Positions 16,611 to 23,916 of a stretch of 64,000 nt of DNA are shown here, one piece after another. The stretch spans positions 15,380-79,379 of the forward strand of contig CAZHBB010000003.1 in assembly GCA_964530185.1 (NCBI GenBank), written 5' to 3'. The translations under genes and the position numbers were made by a program. Numbering within the stretch: position 1 is the first letter of the stretch; every line of letters starts with the position of its first letter. Source of the stretch: PWVB01 sp964530185 (GTDB taxonomy: Bacteria; Chloroflexota; Anaerolineae; B4-G1; SLSP01). The notes beneath the pieces were generated by a model that was given only the letters and a program-made list of their open reading frames with translations, did not search any database and was not told where the DNA came from.

Positions 16611-17663
16611 TCACGAACCCACGGTCTGCCTTGAAACAGGTCTGCGTGCCATTGCCCGCAAACTCGACCAACCAGGACCAGCGCTGAAAAGCGCACTCAG
16701 AGCCATACAGATCGCAGAAGTGAGACACCAGGCGCAGGTTGCGCCGATGACAAAAGGCTCCAAGAACGTAAGGTAGATAGAAAAAGTCAACCCGAAAAGC
16801 GACATGAGCAGTCTGAGCGCAGAAGCGTACGTCTTGACAGTAGCCTGCCCCCATGCCACCAACGCTGTTGTCCCCAAGAGAGCCACATAACCCAACACCC
16901 CCAGGACAGCGACCGGCACCACACCAAAGAGCATTGCATACTGGCTCTGCTGTACAGCATTGCAATCGCCGACCGGACCACAGACCGCCGTGCTCCCTGT
17001 TGTCTCGACGTAAGCCAAGTACGAGGCGGCACCGAGCCCGACTAGAAGTACCAAGAATAGCCCGCCAGCGCCGACGCGCTTCGCCAACGCTTCCTGCCAA
17101 CCCCGTGGCTTGATCACCAGAATCAGGACAACGGTTAGCCCCACCAGCACCAACGTGGACAAAGTGTTCCCGACCGGGTCCTGCAGGAACCGGGCCCGCC
17201 AATCTCGATTTACCACCCCATTATCCCCTTCCAAACTGCGTACAGCTTCGACCATCCCAGGCAGGTCTGGCCAATCTGTCCCCCCCTGTTGCAGGGCATC
17301 ATCGATAAGCCCCGGTAACTCAGTTGGAATATCCCGCGAGCCCACCAGGATATGCTCTCCAATGATCGCTGTCGGGACACCTACCAACGAGGGGTGGTAC
17401 TTGTCTACCACTGCATGGAATAACCTCTGACCATCAGGAGTGCTGATGTCGATCAGAGCAACGCGCAATTGATCCCCGTAATGGGACTGTAACGGCGGGA
17501 GTACCTCAGTCATCACCAGATGGCAATGTGGACAACTGGGATGATAGAAAAGCACAACGCGTACGATGGCTTGGTCAGCACTTGCGGTAACCGGCACGCT
17601 GAGCACCAGTAGACCTACAAGAACGCACACAAGAGCTCTGGAGCACCATGTCAACGGATTCAT
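16611..17663 (-). CDS. Thioredoxin-VKOR fusion, disulfide-bond-forming membrane protein
   Basis: 350 residues. A signal-like segment (1-29) leads to an extracytoplasmic thioredoxin-like domain with CPHC (Cys44, Cys47) and GVPT cis-proline. A membrane segment (about 165-185) links it to a VKOR domain with the loop cysteines CGPVGDC (Cys228, Cys234) and the active pair CAWC (Cys310, Cys313). VKOR oxidises a thioredoxin-like partner and passes electrons to quinone, so the protein should introduce disulfides into exported proteins. In well-known bacterial fusions the thioredoxin is C-terminal; here it is N-terminal. GGAGGG (17670-17675) six bases upstream fixes the start at 17663. It is divergent from rubrerythrin. 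Confidence 0.88.
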   Translation of the reverse strand: MNPLTWCSRALVCVLVGLLVLSVPVTASADQAIVRVVLFYHPSCPHCHLVMTEVLPPLQSHYGDQLRVALIDISTPDGQRLFHAVVDKYHPSLVGVPTAIIGEHILVGSRDIPTELPGLIDDALQQGGTDWPDLPGMVEAVRSLEGDNGVVNRDWRARFLQDPVGNTLSTLVLVGLTVVLILVIKPRGWQEALAKRVGAGGLFLVLLVGLGAASYLAYVETTGSTAVCGPVGDCNAVQQSQYAMLFGVVPVAVLGVLGYVALLGTTALVAWGQATVKTYASALRLLMSLFGLTFSIYLTFLEPFVIGATCAWCLTSAICMALSALFSAGPGWSSLRAMARRPVSRQTVGS

Positions 17664-17725
17664 CAAGTTCCCTCCAAAGACCTGCAACGAGCTTGAGCCT
17701 GAACCGTGTCGACGCAATACACTCA

Positions 17726-17753
17726 ATCATAACCGACACTGCGCAATGGGCAA
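17726..17753 (-). promoter_or_regulatory. Probable promoter of the Trx-VKOR gene
   Basis: Read on the minus strand: TTGCCC (17748-17753), 16-bp spacer, TATGAT (17726-17731). Transcription would start near 17719, about 55 bases before the ATG. Confidence 0.5.
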
Positions 17754-17875
17754 TGCCCCTCAGCACAGACTTCACCAAGCCGTGTCTCGTGCCACAGACG
17801 TCATGTCGCTCACTCAGCCCACTAACTCTCAGGCAGGAGCACGCCCCCAGAGGGCATGCCAGCCTCGAAATTGTG

Positions 17876-17904
17876 TTGACATTTCTGCGTCCGGAGTCTA
17901 AGAT
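17876..17904 (+). promoter_or_regulatory. Promoter of rubrerythrin
   Basis: TTGACA (17876-17881), 17-bp spacer, TAAGAT (17899-17904). This predicts a leader of about 44 bases before the ATG at 17955. Confidence 0.78.
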
Positions 17905-17954
17905 ACTGACCACTGATCTATAAGTGTGAATATCCAATAGCATGGGGGGCATAG

Positions 17955-18458
17955 ATGAAGACGATCGACGATCTCAAAGCTGCGTTCGCTGGTGAGTCAC
18001 AGGCTAACCGCAAGTATCTGGCATGGGCCAGGCAGGCAGAGCGTGAGGGACACCCCGGTGTGGCCCGTCTCTTCCGGGCCGTGGCAGCGGCTGAGACCGT
18101 GCACGCGCATAATCACTTCCGTACGTTGGGTGAGATCAAGACCACCACCGAGAACCTCAGGGCCGCCATTGAGGGCGAGAACTACGAGGTCGTGACGATG
18201 TACCCTGATTTCTTAGCTGACGCGCGGGAGGAAGGACACAAAAGGGCGGCCCGCTCGTTTGAATGGGCCTGGGAAGTGGAGAAGATCCACGAAAAACTCT
18301 ACGCCGCGGCCTTGGAAAAGCTCTCCGAAGGAGAGGAACCAGAGGAGACCACGTATTGGGTCTGCGGCACCTGTGGACACACGTTTGTGGGCGATGAGCC
18401 ACCCGAGCGTTGCCCCATCTGCGGTGCCAAGCGGACTGGCTATATGCGCATCGAGTGA
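17955..18458 (+). CDS. rbr: Rubrerythrin
   Basis: 167 residues. The ferritin-like four-helix domain supplies the di-iron ligands (FAGESQANRKYL, AAAETVHAHNHF, AIEGENYE, EVEKIHEKLY). The C-terminal rubredoxin-type domain has four cysteines (Cys137, 140, 153, 156). Rubrerythrin reduces hydrogen peroxide in the cytoplasm with electrons from rubredoxin, and is typical of anaerobes and microaerophiles. It stands alone behind a strong promoter, divergent from the Trx-VKOR gene. Confidence 0.95.
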   Translation: MKTIDDLKAAFAGESQANRKYLAWARQAEREGHPGVARLFRAVAAAETVHAHNHFRTLGEIKTTTENLRAAIEGENYEVVTMYPDFLADAREEGHKRAARSFEWAWEVEKIHEKLYAAALEKLSEGEEPEETTYWVCGTCGHTFVGDEPPERCPICGAKRTGYMRIE

Positions 18459-18495
18459 CGGATACACGACCAAAGCACATATGGCGTGAATACCT

Positions 18496-18517
18496 CCGGG
18501 GCACCGGAGTGCCCCGG
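18496..18517 (+). terminator. GC-rich hairpin after rubrerythrin
   Basis: CCGGGGCAC and GTGCCCCGG form a perfect 9-bp stem around a CGGA tetraloop. Only TT follows directly, so termination strength is uncertain. It lies 38 bases after the stop codon. Confidence 0.6.
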
Positions 18518-18713
18518 TTGGTGCTTCTCCTGATGAATGTGGAGAGCCTGCCACCAAAGCCAATACAACGTCTACAGTGCACGATCTCCCAGTCTGTCCT
18601 GCCACTTCGAAGGGTTAAGCCCAGCTCACACAGCTCATTGCAACGTTTACCAGGTAGGTTTCGTATTTAAGACATATCGAAACTGAACCATTACCAAGCA
18701 ATCAGGAGGACCT

Positions 18714-18941
18714 ATGTCAGCGAATGAGAAACATCAAACGCCGTGGGTTCTGCTCCCATTCCTGACGGTTTGGAACCTGGCAACCTGGGCCCTGAGGATA
18801 GCTGGCCGTCTCGTCATCGCTCTCTCGGGTATCATCGCCATGGCCCTGGGCATCAGTCTTACTTTGACAGTCATTGGCGCAGTCGTAGGTGTCCCCTTGA
18901 TCGTCTTTGGATTCCTCCTAATGTTGCGCAGTATCTTCTAG
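18714..18941 (+). CDS. Small two-helix membrane protein
   Basis: 75 residues. An amphipathic N-terminal stretch (WVLLPFLTVWNLATWALRIAG) is followed by two hydrophobic helices (LVIALSGIIAMALGISLTLT and VIGAVVGVPLIVFGFLLML). AGGAGG stands directly before ACCT and the ATG. No family recognised. It is 25 bases ahead of an ABC transporter operon and may be an accessory subunit. Confidence 0.7.
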   Translation: MSANEKHQTPWVLLPFLTVWNLATWALRIAGRLVIALSGIIAMALGISLTLTVIGAVVGVPLIVFGFLLMLRSIF

Positions 18942-18966
18942 TCGGTTCCCATCATCTCCAATCACC

Positions 18967-19941
18967 ATGGACGTGCAGCATATAGCCATCGAGATACAGG
19001 GACTGACGCGGCGCTTTGGGGAAACCCTCGCGGTTGATCACCTGGACCTAAATATCCTGGCCGGCGAAATCTTTGGCCTGCTGGGCCACAATGGCGCTGG
19101 CAAGACGACAACCGTGCGGTTACTCAATGGGGTCTTGACACCTACTGCGGGCCATGTGCGAGTTTTGGGCCTCGATCCCATCACCCAAGGTACCATCCTG
19201 CGTGGGCAGACGGGGGTATTGACCGAGACGGCAGCCGTTGACGAACGACTGACAGGCCGCGAGATCCTCACATGCTTTGCCAACCTCTATAGGCTGCCTA
19301 AGGACATGATTGAGCACCGTATCGCTGACCTTCTTGACGAGTTTGGCCTGGCGGAATGTGCCGATGATCTCGCAGGCACCTACAGTAAAGGGATGCGACA
19401 ACGACTGCTTCTGGCACGCACCCTGCTCCACAGCCCACGTATCCTTTTCCTTGATGAACCAACCACAGGATTGGACCCTGCAGGACGTCGTGTCGTCCAT
19501 GAACTCATTTTACAACAAAGCCATCACGACGATCGGACTGTCGTTCTCTGCACCCATGACCTAGTCGAAGCCCAACGGCTGTGTGACCGGGTCGCGGTTT
19601 TGGAGCACGGACGAATCGTGGCGGTGGGCTCTCCAGCAGCACTCGCCAAGCGACTCCAACAGGGTGTCTGCCTGCGCATTGAGTTGAGTGAGATCACATC
19701 GGCCATCCAAAAAGCAGTCGAGGACTTCAATGACACCCAAGAGGTCGACTGGGACAGAACACACTGCGTGTTGAGCTTGCGAGTGCCCGTCCGCGAGATG
19801 ATTCCCCCACTGCTTACCGCCCTGGTAGAAGCAGGAGCTCAGATCTTCAGCGTGGTGCCTCAAGAACCCACGTTGGAGGATGTCTATTTCGCGCTCCATA
19901 CAGAGATAAGACCCCACGCGAGCATCGGAGACGAACAATGA
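18967..19941 (+). CDS. ABC transporter ATP-binding protein (exporter type)
   Basis: 324 residues. Walker A is GHNGAGKT (residues 40-47), the signature is YSKGMRQRLLLAR and Walker B with its glutamate is ILFLDEPTTGLDP; the switch histidine is in CTHDLVEA. The extra C-terminal 90 residues are typical of the CcmA/NatA-type exporters and bacitracin-type drug exporters. The gene overlaps the permease gene by 4 bases (ATGA), so the two make one transporter. Substrate unknown. Confidence 0.93.
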   Translation: MDVQHIAIEIQGLTRRFGETLAVDHLDLNILAGEIFGLLGHNGAGKTTTVRLLNGVLTPTAGHVRVLGLDPITQGTILRGQTGVLTETAAVDERLTGREILTCFANLYRLPKDMIEHRIADLLDEFGLAECADDLAGTYSKGMRQRLLLARTLLHSPRILFLDEPTTGLDPAGRRVVHELILQQSHHDDRTVVLCTHDLVEAQRLCDRVAVLEHGRIVAVGSPAALAKRLQQGVCLRIELSEITSAIQKAVEDFNDTQEVDWDRTHCVLSLRVPVREMIPPLLTALVEAGAQIFSVVPQEPTLEDVYFALHTEIRPHASIGDEQ

Positions 19942-20771
19942 AGCCCCTTCAGAAACCAGACTGGCGTTCTGTGTATGCCCTCATGGCCCGAGACCTGCTG
20001 GTCGTCCGGCGGAGCAAGAGCGTGATACTTCCCATCATCCTTGTCCCTCTGCTTCTCTTGGTCCTCTTACCCGCCGGCATCAGCATCGCCATGCCTATGA
20101 TGGACACCGCAGATACATACCAGGACCTGAAGCAGCTTATGGCCATGATACCCCCAGAGATGCAAGCGGATTTTGCCTACGACACTCCCCAGCAGACTCT
20201 CCTGGCCTTGATCCTGGTTCACATGTTCGCACCGCTTTTTCTGATCCTTCCCATGATGGTCGCCAGTACCATCGCCGCTGGCAGTTTTGCCGGCGAGAAG
20301 GAACGCAAGACCCTGGAGGCCCTCCTCTACACCCCCCTTTCCGATCTGGAACTGATCCTGGGGAAGCTCATGAGTGCATGGTTGCCAGCCCTCGGGGTGA
20401 CTATGGGCGGCTTCCTATTGTATAGCATTGTCGTCAATGTAGCCGGTTGGCCCACCATGGGCCGCGTGTTTTTCCCGAACGCTCTGTGGGTCGCTTTGGT
20501 GATATGGGTCGCGCCGGCAGCCGCCGGCCTAGGGCTGAGCGCCGTCGTCCTCATCTCATCAAAGGTGAGCACGTTCCAGGATGCTTACCAGCTCAGTGGG
20601 ATGGTCGTCTTGCCAGTGGTTTTACTGATGCTAGGCCAGGTTGGGGGCGTCATCTATCTGAGCCTGCCATTCGTTTTGCTCATTGGCATGCTTCTATGGC
20701 TAATCGATGCGGGCCTGCTCTGGCTTGGTGTGCGCACGTTCCGGCGCACAGAGATCATTGCCCGCCTCTGA
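19938..20771 (+). CDS. ABC transporter permease (ABC-2/NatB-like)
   Basis: 277 residues with about six membrane helices. The order is characteristic: an N-terminal helix (VILPIILVPLLLLVLLPAG), an extracytoplasmic loop of about 60 residues, then ASTIAAGSFAGEKERKTLEALLYTPLSDLELILGK in segments, the cytoplasmic coupling region of ABC-2 permeases, and further helices. It pairs with the ATPase encoded immediately upstream. Export of a drug, lipid or ion is possible. Confidence 0.88.
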   Translation: MKPLQKPDWRSVYALMARDLLVVRRSKSVILPIILVPLLLLVLLPAGISIAMPMMDTADTYQDLKQLMAMIPPEMQADFAYDTPQQTLLALILVHMFAPLFLILPMMVASTIAAGSFAGEKERKTLEALLYTPLSDLELILGKLMSAWLPALGVTMGGFLLYSIVVNVAGWPTMGRVFFPNALWVALVIWVAPAAAGLGLSAVVLISSKVSTFQDAYQLSGMVVLPVVLLMLGQVGGVIYLSLPFVLLIGMLLWLIDAGLLWLGVRTFRRTEIIARL

Positions 20772-20780
20772 CCCGCAGCA

Positions 20781-20813
20781 ACCCCAACTGGTTACAACCA
20801 TTCCTGTTGGGGT
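20781..20813 (+). terminator. Nested hairpin after the ABC operon
   Basis: ACCCCAAC (20781-20788) pairs with GTTGGGGT (20806-20813); within the loop TGGTT and AACCA pair as well. No T-run follows. It starts 10 bases after the permease stop. Confidence 0.5.
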
Positions 20814-20870
20814 GAGGCATATGGGATAATGCCGAAAGATCTGTGAGTAGCAGCCGCCGCAGCCGTCTCA

Positions 20871-20899
20871 TTGGACTTCTGAGCGCCTTACGATAGAAT
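20871..20899 (+). promoter_or_regulatory. Possible promoter for the opine-dehydrogenase/B12 pair
   Basis: TTGGAC (20871-20876), 17-bp spacer, TAGAAT (20894-20899). The -35 matches only its first half. The leader to the ATG at 21043 would be about 137 bases long; I see no riboswitch motif in it. Confidence 0.4.
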
Positions 20900-21042
20900 T
20901 TAGTTAATTACTTCACCTACATCCCTGACATCCATTGTCGTCGTAACCTCAGCCCATTGAGGGCAACCAGACTTCACAGGCAGCCCGACGCCGAAGCATG
21001 GCCGTGGCTCGCTTGCTGACCTTACGAGTAGGGAGGTACTGA

Positions 21043-22149
21043 ATGAAGTCTTCCACGATTCCGATTACAGTTATCGGCGCTGGCAACGGTGGCAAATCCA
21101 TGGCCGCTGATCTGGCAGTGAGAGGATTTCGGGTCACCCTTTATAACCGAACGGCAGCCAACATCGAGGCGATCAAGCTCCGCGGTGGCATCGAGCTGAT
21201 CGATGAAGAGGGACGGCGCCGGTTTGGGCCCTTGGCATGCGTCACGAGCAGCATGGAGGAAGCGTTGGCCGAGGCCTCCCTGGTGATGGTGGTCATCCCG
21301 GCCAGCGGACACCGCGATGTGGCCCGGTTGGCGGCGCCTCACCTCCATGATGACCAAATCATTGTCCTAAACCCTGGTCGCACCGGTGGGGCACTGGAGT
21401 TCTATGGCACCCTCATGCAGATGGCGTGTCCTGCCCGTCCCATTGTCTGCGAGGCAGAGACTTTCCTTTTTGCCGCCCGCAGCACTGGTCCGGCGGAGGC
21501 CCACATCTTTCGCACCAAGTTCTCTGTACCAGTGGCCGCGATGCCCACGCGACGCACAGAAGAGGCCCTCTCTCTAATCCGCCAGGCCTACCCTCAGTTC
21601 ATCCCAGCGCCCAGTGTGCTCCACACCAGCCTGAACAACATGGGAGCGATCTTCCACCCGGCACTGACGCTCCTAAACGCCGGATGGATCGAGAGTACGC
21701 GAGGCAACTTTGAATTTTACATGGATGGTGTCACACCTTCGACTGCTCGCGTGCTAGAGGTGTTAGATCGCGAACGGGTCACGGTGGCGGCCGCCCTCGG
21801 CATCCGTGCACAGACAGCTCAAGAATGGCTGCGCCGTGCGTACAACGCTCAGGGGAGGACTCTCTACGACGCCATGCATGCCAACTCAGGATACGCAGGG
21901 ATCAAAGCGCCGCCTATCCTGGATCATCGTTACATCTTTGAGGAGATACCCTGCAGTCTGATCCCCATCACTGAACTGGGCCACCAATACGGCGTCGATA
22001 CCCCTACCATGCAGGCCATGATCCATCTGGCCAATATCATCCACGGCAAGGACTACTGGCGTGAAGGCCGCACCCTGGACAGGCTGGGAGTGCGCGGCAT
22101 GTCGGTGCAAGAACTACATCAGTATGTCGCCACTGGCGAACGTCCTTGA
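21043..22149 (+). CDS. Opine/octopine dehydrogenase-family NAD(P)-dependent enzyme
   Basis: 368 residues. The N-terminal Rossmann domain has GAGNGGKSMA (residues 12-21), NRT after strand 2 and VVIPASGH. The C-terminal helical domain has the family's NNMGAIFHPALTLLNAGWIE, where histidine and neighbours form the catalytic site, and the late IPCSLIPITELGHQYGVDTP. Relatives join an amino acid to a 2-oxoacid by reductive amination, or run that reaction backwards. GGGAGG precedes the ATG by six bases. The stop is followed 26 bases later by a B12-dependent mutase-like gene, a pairing that suggests a pathway for an amino-acid derivative. Substrate unknown. Confidence 0.85.
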   Translation: MKSSTIPITVIGAGNGGKSMAADLAVRGFRVTLYNRTAANIEAIKLRGGIELIDEEGRRRFGPLACVTSSMEEALAEASLVMVVIPASGHRDVARLAAPHLHDDQIIVLNPGRTGGALEFYGTLMQMACPARPIVCEAETFLFAARSTGPAEAHIFRTKFSVPVAAMPTRRTEEALSLIRQAYPQFIPAPSVLHTSLNNMGAIFHPALTLLNAGWIESTRGNFEFYMDGVTPSTARVLEVLDRERVTVAAALGIRAQTAQEWLRRAYNAQGRTLYDAMHANSGYAGIKAPPILDHRYIFEEIPCSLIPITELGHQYGVDTPTMQAMIHLANIIHGKDYWREGRTLDRLGVRGMSVQELHQYVATGERP

Positions 22150-22175
22150 CCACTGTAGGGAAAGGAGATAAGTCC

Positions 22176-23816
22176 ATGCGGATCCTCGCAGGAGCTTTGG
22201 GAGACTGTGTCCACGTCGCTGGCGTCTTACACTTTCTCACTCTTGCCGAAGGTATGGGGCACGAGGTGCGCTTTACTGGCCCAGCCACAGATCCAGAGAC
22301 CTGGGCAGAGCTTGCACGCGAATTTCAGCCCGACCTCATTGGTGTCAGTTATCGTCTGACCCCCGAGACTGCTCGGCGGGCACTGCAGGAATTTTGGGAG
22401 GTGATGCGGGCGGCAGGCCTCAGCGACCGCACCTTCGTGTTTGGCGGCACCCCTCCGGTGGCTGCGGTTGCGCGTGAGCTCGGGTTCTTCGACGCCGTAT
22501 TCGACGGCAGCGAGCCAGCCACTACCATCATCCAGTATCTACAGCAAAAGCCAGGGAAAATGGAAACCCAGGCCACGCCGCCCCAAGACGTGATAAGTCG
22601 TATCCAATGGAAGGCTCCCTACCCGCTATTACGCCACCACTACGGCATTCCGGCTGAGACGATCGAACCCACAGTAGAAGGCATCATGCGCATAGCCGAA
22701 GCCCAGGCCCTTGATGTGATTTCGTTGGGGGCCGATCAAGAAGCACAGGAGCATTTCTTCCGTCCAGACCTTCAGAATCCCCGTAGCAGAGGGGCTGGTG
22801 GTGTGCCCTTCCGCACCGAGGAGGATCTGCACCGCCTGTACCAAGCCAGCCGCCGTGGCAATTTTCCCCTGATGCGATCCTACTCGGGGACTGCTGACCT
22901 GCTCCGTTACGCTGACATGCTGGTTCGAACCATTCACAACGCCTGGTGTGCGACCTCACTCTTTTGGTTCAACGCCATGGATGGACGGGGACCGATGGAT
23001 CTGGAGACCTCCATCCGTGAGCACCAGGCTCTGATGGCCTGGCACGGGGAGAGGGGCATCCCGGTGGAGGGCAATGAACCCTATCACTGGGCCATGCGTG
23101 ACGCGCCTGACGTCATCTCAGTGGCCGTTTCCTATCTTTACGCACACAATGCCAAGCTGGCTGGCGTGCGGGACTATATCACGACCTACATGTTCGAAAG
23201 CCCTCCACAACTCTCGAACGCTATGGACCTGGCTAAAGCGTTGGCTCAGATCCGGGTCGCTGAGTCATTTGCTGATCAGGGATTCCGAGTTTGGCGCCAA
23301 ACCCGCACCGGCCTGCTCAGCTATCCGGTGGACCAGGCAAAAGCCCGCGCGCATCTGGCTGAGTCGATTTACCTCCAGATGGCCCTTCACCCTTCGATTG
23401 TGCACGTCGTCGGTTACTGCGAGGCCGATCACGCAGCCACCGCCGATGAAGTGATCGAGTCCTCGGCCATGGCCCAACAGGTCATCGAGACAGCCCTCAG
23501 GGGACAGCCTGATCCCACCTGTGACCCCAAAGTCCAGGGACGGGCCGAGGAACTGGTGAGCGAGGCCATGACCCTCGTCGAGGCTATCCGACGCCTGGGT
23601 GAGGGAAAGAGCGAGGATCCCTTGAGTGACTCAGCCAACTTGGCACACGCAGTGCGCGTCGGGCTGCTGGATTGTCCCCAGCTCAAGGCCAATCCTTTCG
23701 CTCGAGGCGCAATCCGTACCCGAGCGATTGAAGGTGCTATCGTCGCGGTCGATGAATCGGGGCATCCCCTGTCCGAACGTGAGAGGATCCGCACCTTGGG
23801 ACTCGGCCTGGCGTGA
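22176..23816 (+). CDS. B12-dependent mutase-like protein (B12 domain plus TIM-barrel-like domain)
   Basis: 546 residues from the ATG at 22176, with AAAGGAG eight bases upstream. Residues 1-120 form a B12-binding-like domain with GDCVHVAG (Asp10, His13, Gly16), LIGVSYRLT and VFGGTPP; Asp and His are one residue further apart than in the usual DxHxxG. Residues 150-430 read like the catalytic barrel of carbon-skeleton mutases such as glutamate mutase: VISLGADQEAQEHFF, LFWFNAMDGRGPMDLE, EGNEPYHWAM, YLYAHNAKLAGVRDYI and MFESPPQLSNAMDLAKALA. A helical tail ends the protein. Having both halves in one chain, with the B12 domain first, is unusual for glutamate mutase. It probably rearranges an amino acid in step with the upstream dehydrogenase. 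Confidence 0.6.
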   Translation: MRILAGALGDCVHVAGVLHFLTLAEGMGHEVRFTGPATDPETWAELAREFQPDLIGVSYRLTPETARRALQEFWEVMRAAGLSDRTFVFGGTPPVAAVARELGFFDAVFDGSEPATTIIQYLQQKPGKMETQATPPQDVISRIQWKAPYPLLRHHYGIPAETIEPTVEGIMRIAEAQALDVISLGADQEAQEHFFRPDLQNPRSRGAGGVPFRTEEDLHRLYQASRRGNFPLMRSYSGTADLLRYADMLVRTIHNAWCATSLFWFNAMDGRGPMDLETSIREHQALMAWHGERGIPVEGNEPYHWAMRDAPDVISVAVSYLYAHNAKLAGVRDYITTYMFESPPQLSNAMDLAKALAQIRVAESFADQGFRVWRQTRTGLLSYPVDQAKARAHLAESIYLQMALHPSIVHVVGYCEADHAATADEVIESSAMAQQVIETALRGQPDPTCDPKVQGRAEELVSEAMTLVEAIRRLGEGKSEDPLSDSANLAHAVRVGLLDCPQLKANPFARGAIRTRAIEGAIVAVDESGHPLSERERIRTLGLGLA

Positions 23817-23871
23817 TGACACGGGCAGATCATCCACAATCCCCGCCGGTGCGACGATCACGCCATACAAC

Positions 23872-23899
23872 AAAAAGGGACCCGTTTGTAACGGGTCCC
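23872..23899 (-). terminator. Intrinsic terminator of clpB
   Basis: GGGACCCGTT and AACGGGTCCC form a 10-bp stem with a 3-base loop. On the minus strand it is followed by TTTTT (23872-23876). It lies 18 bases past the clpB stop and also faces the converging B12 gene. Confidence 0.9.
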
Positions 23900-23916
23900 C
23901 TCGTGAGTTTCGGAGA

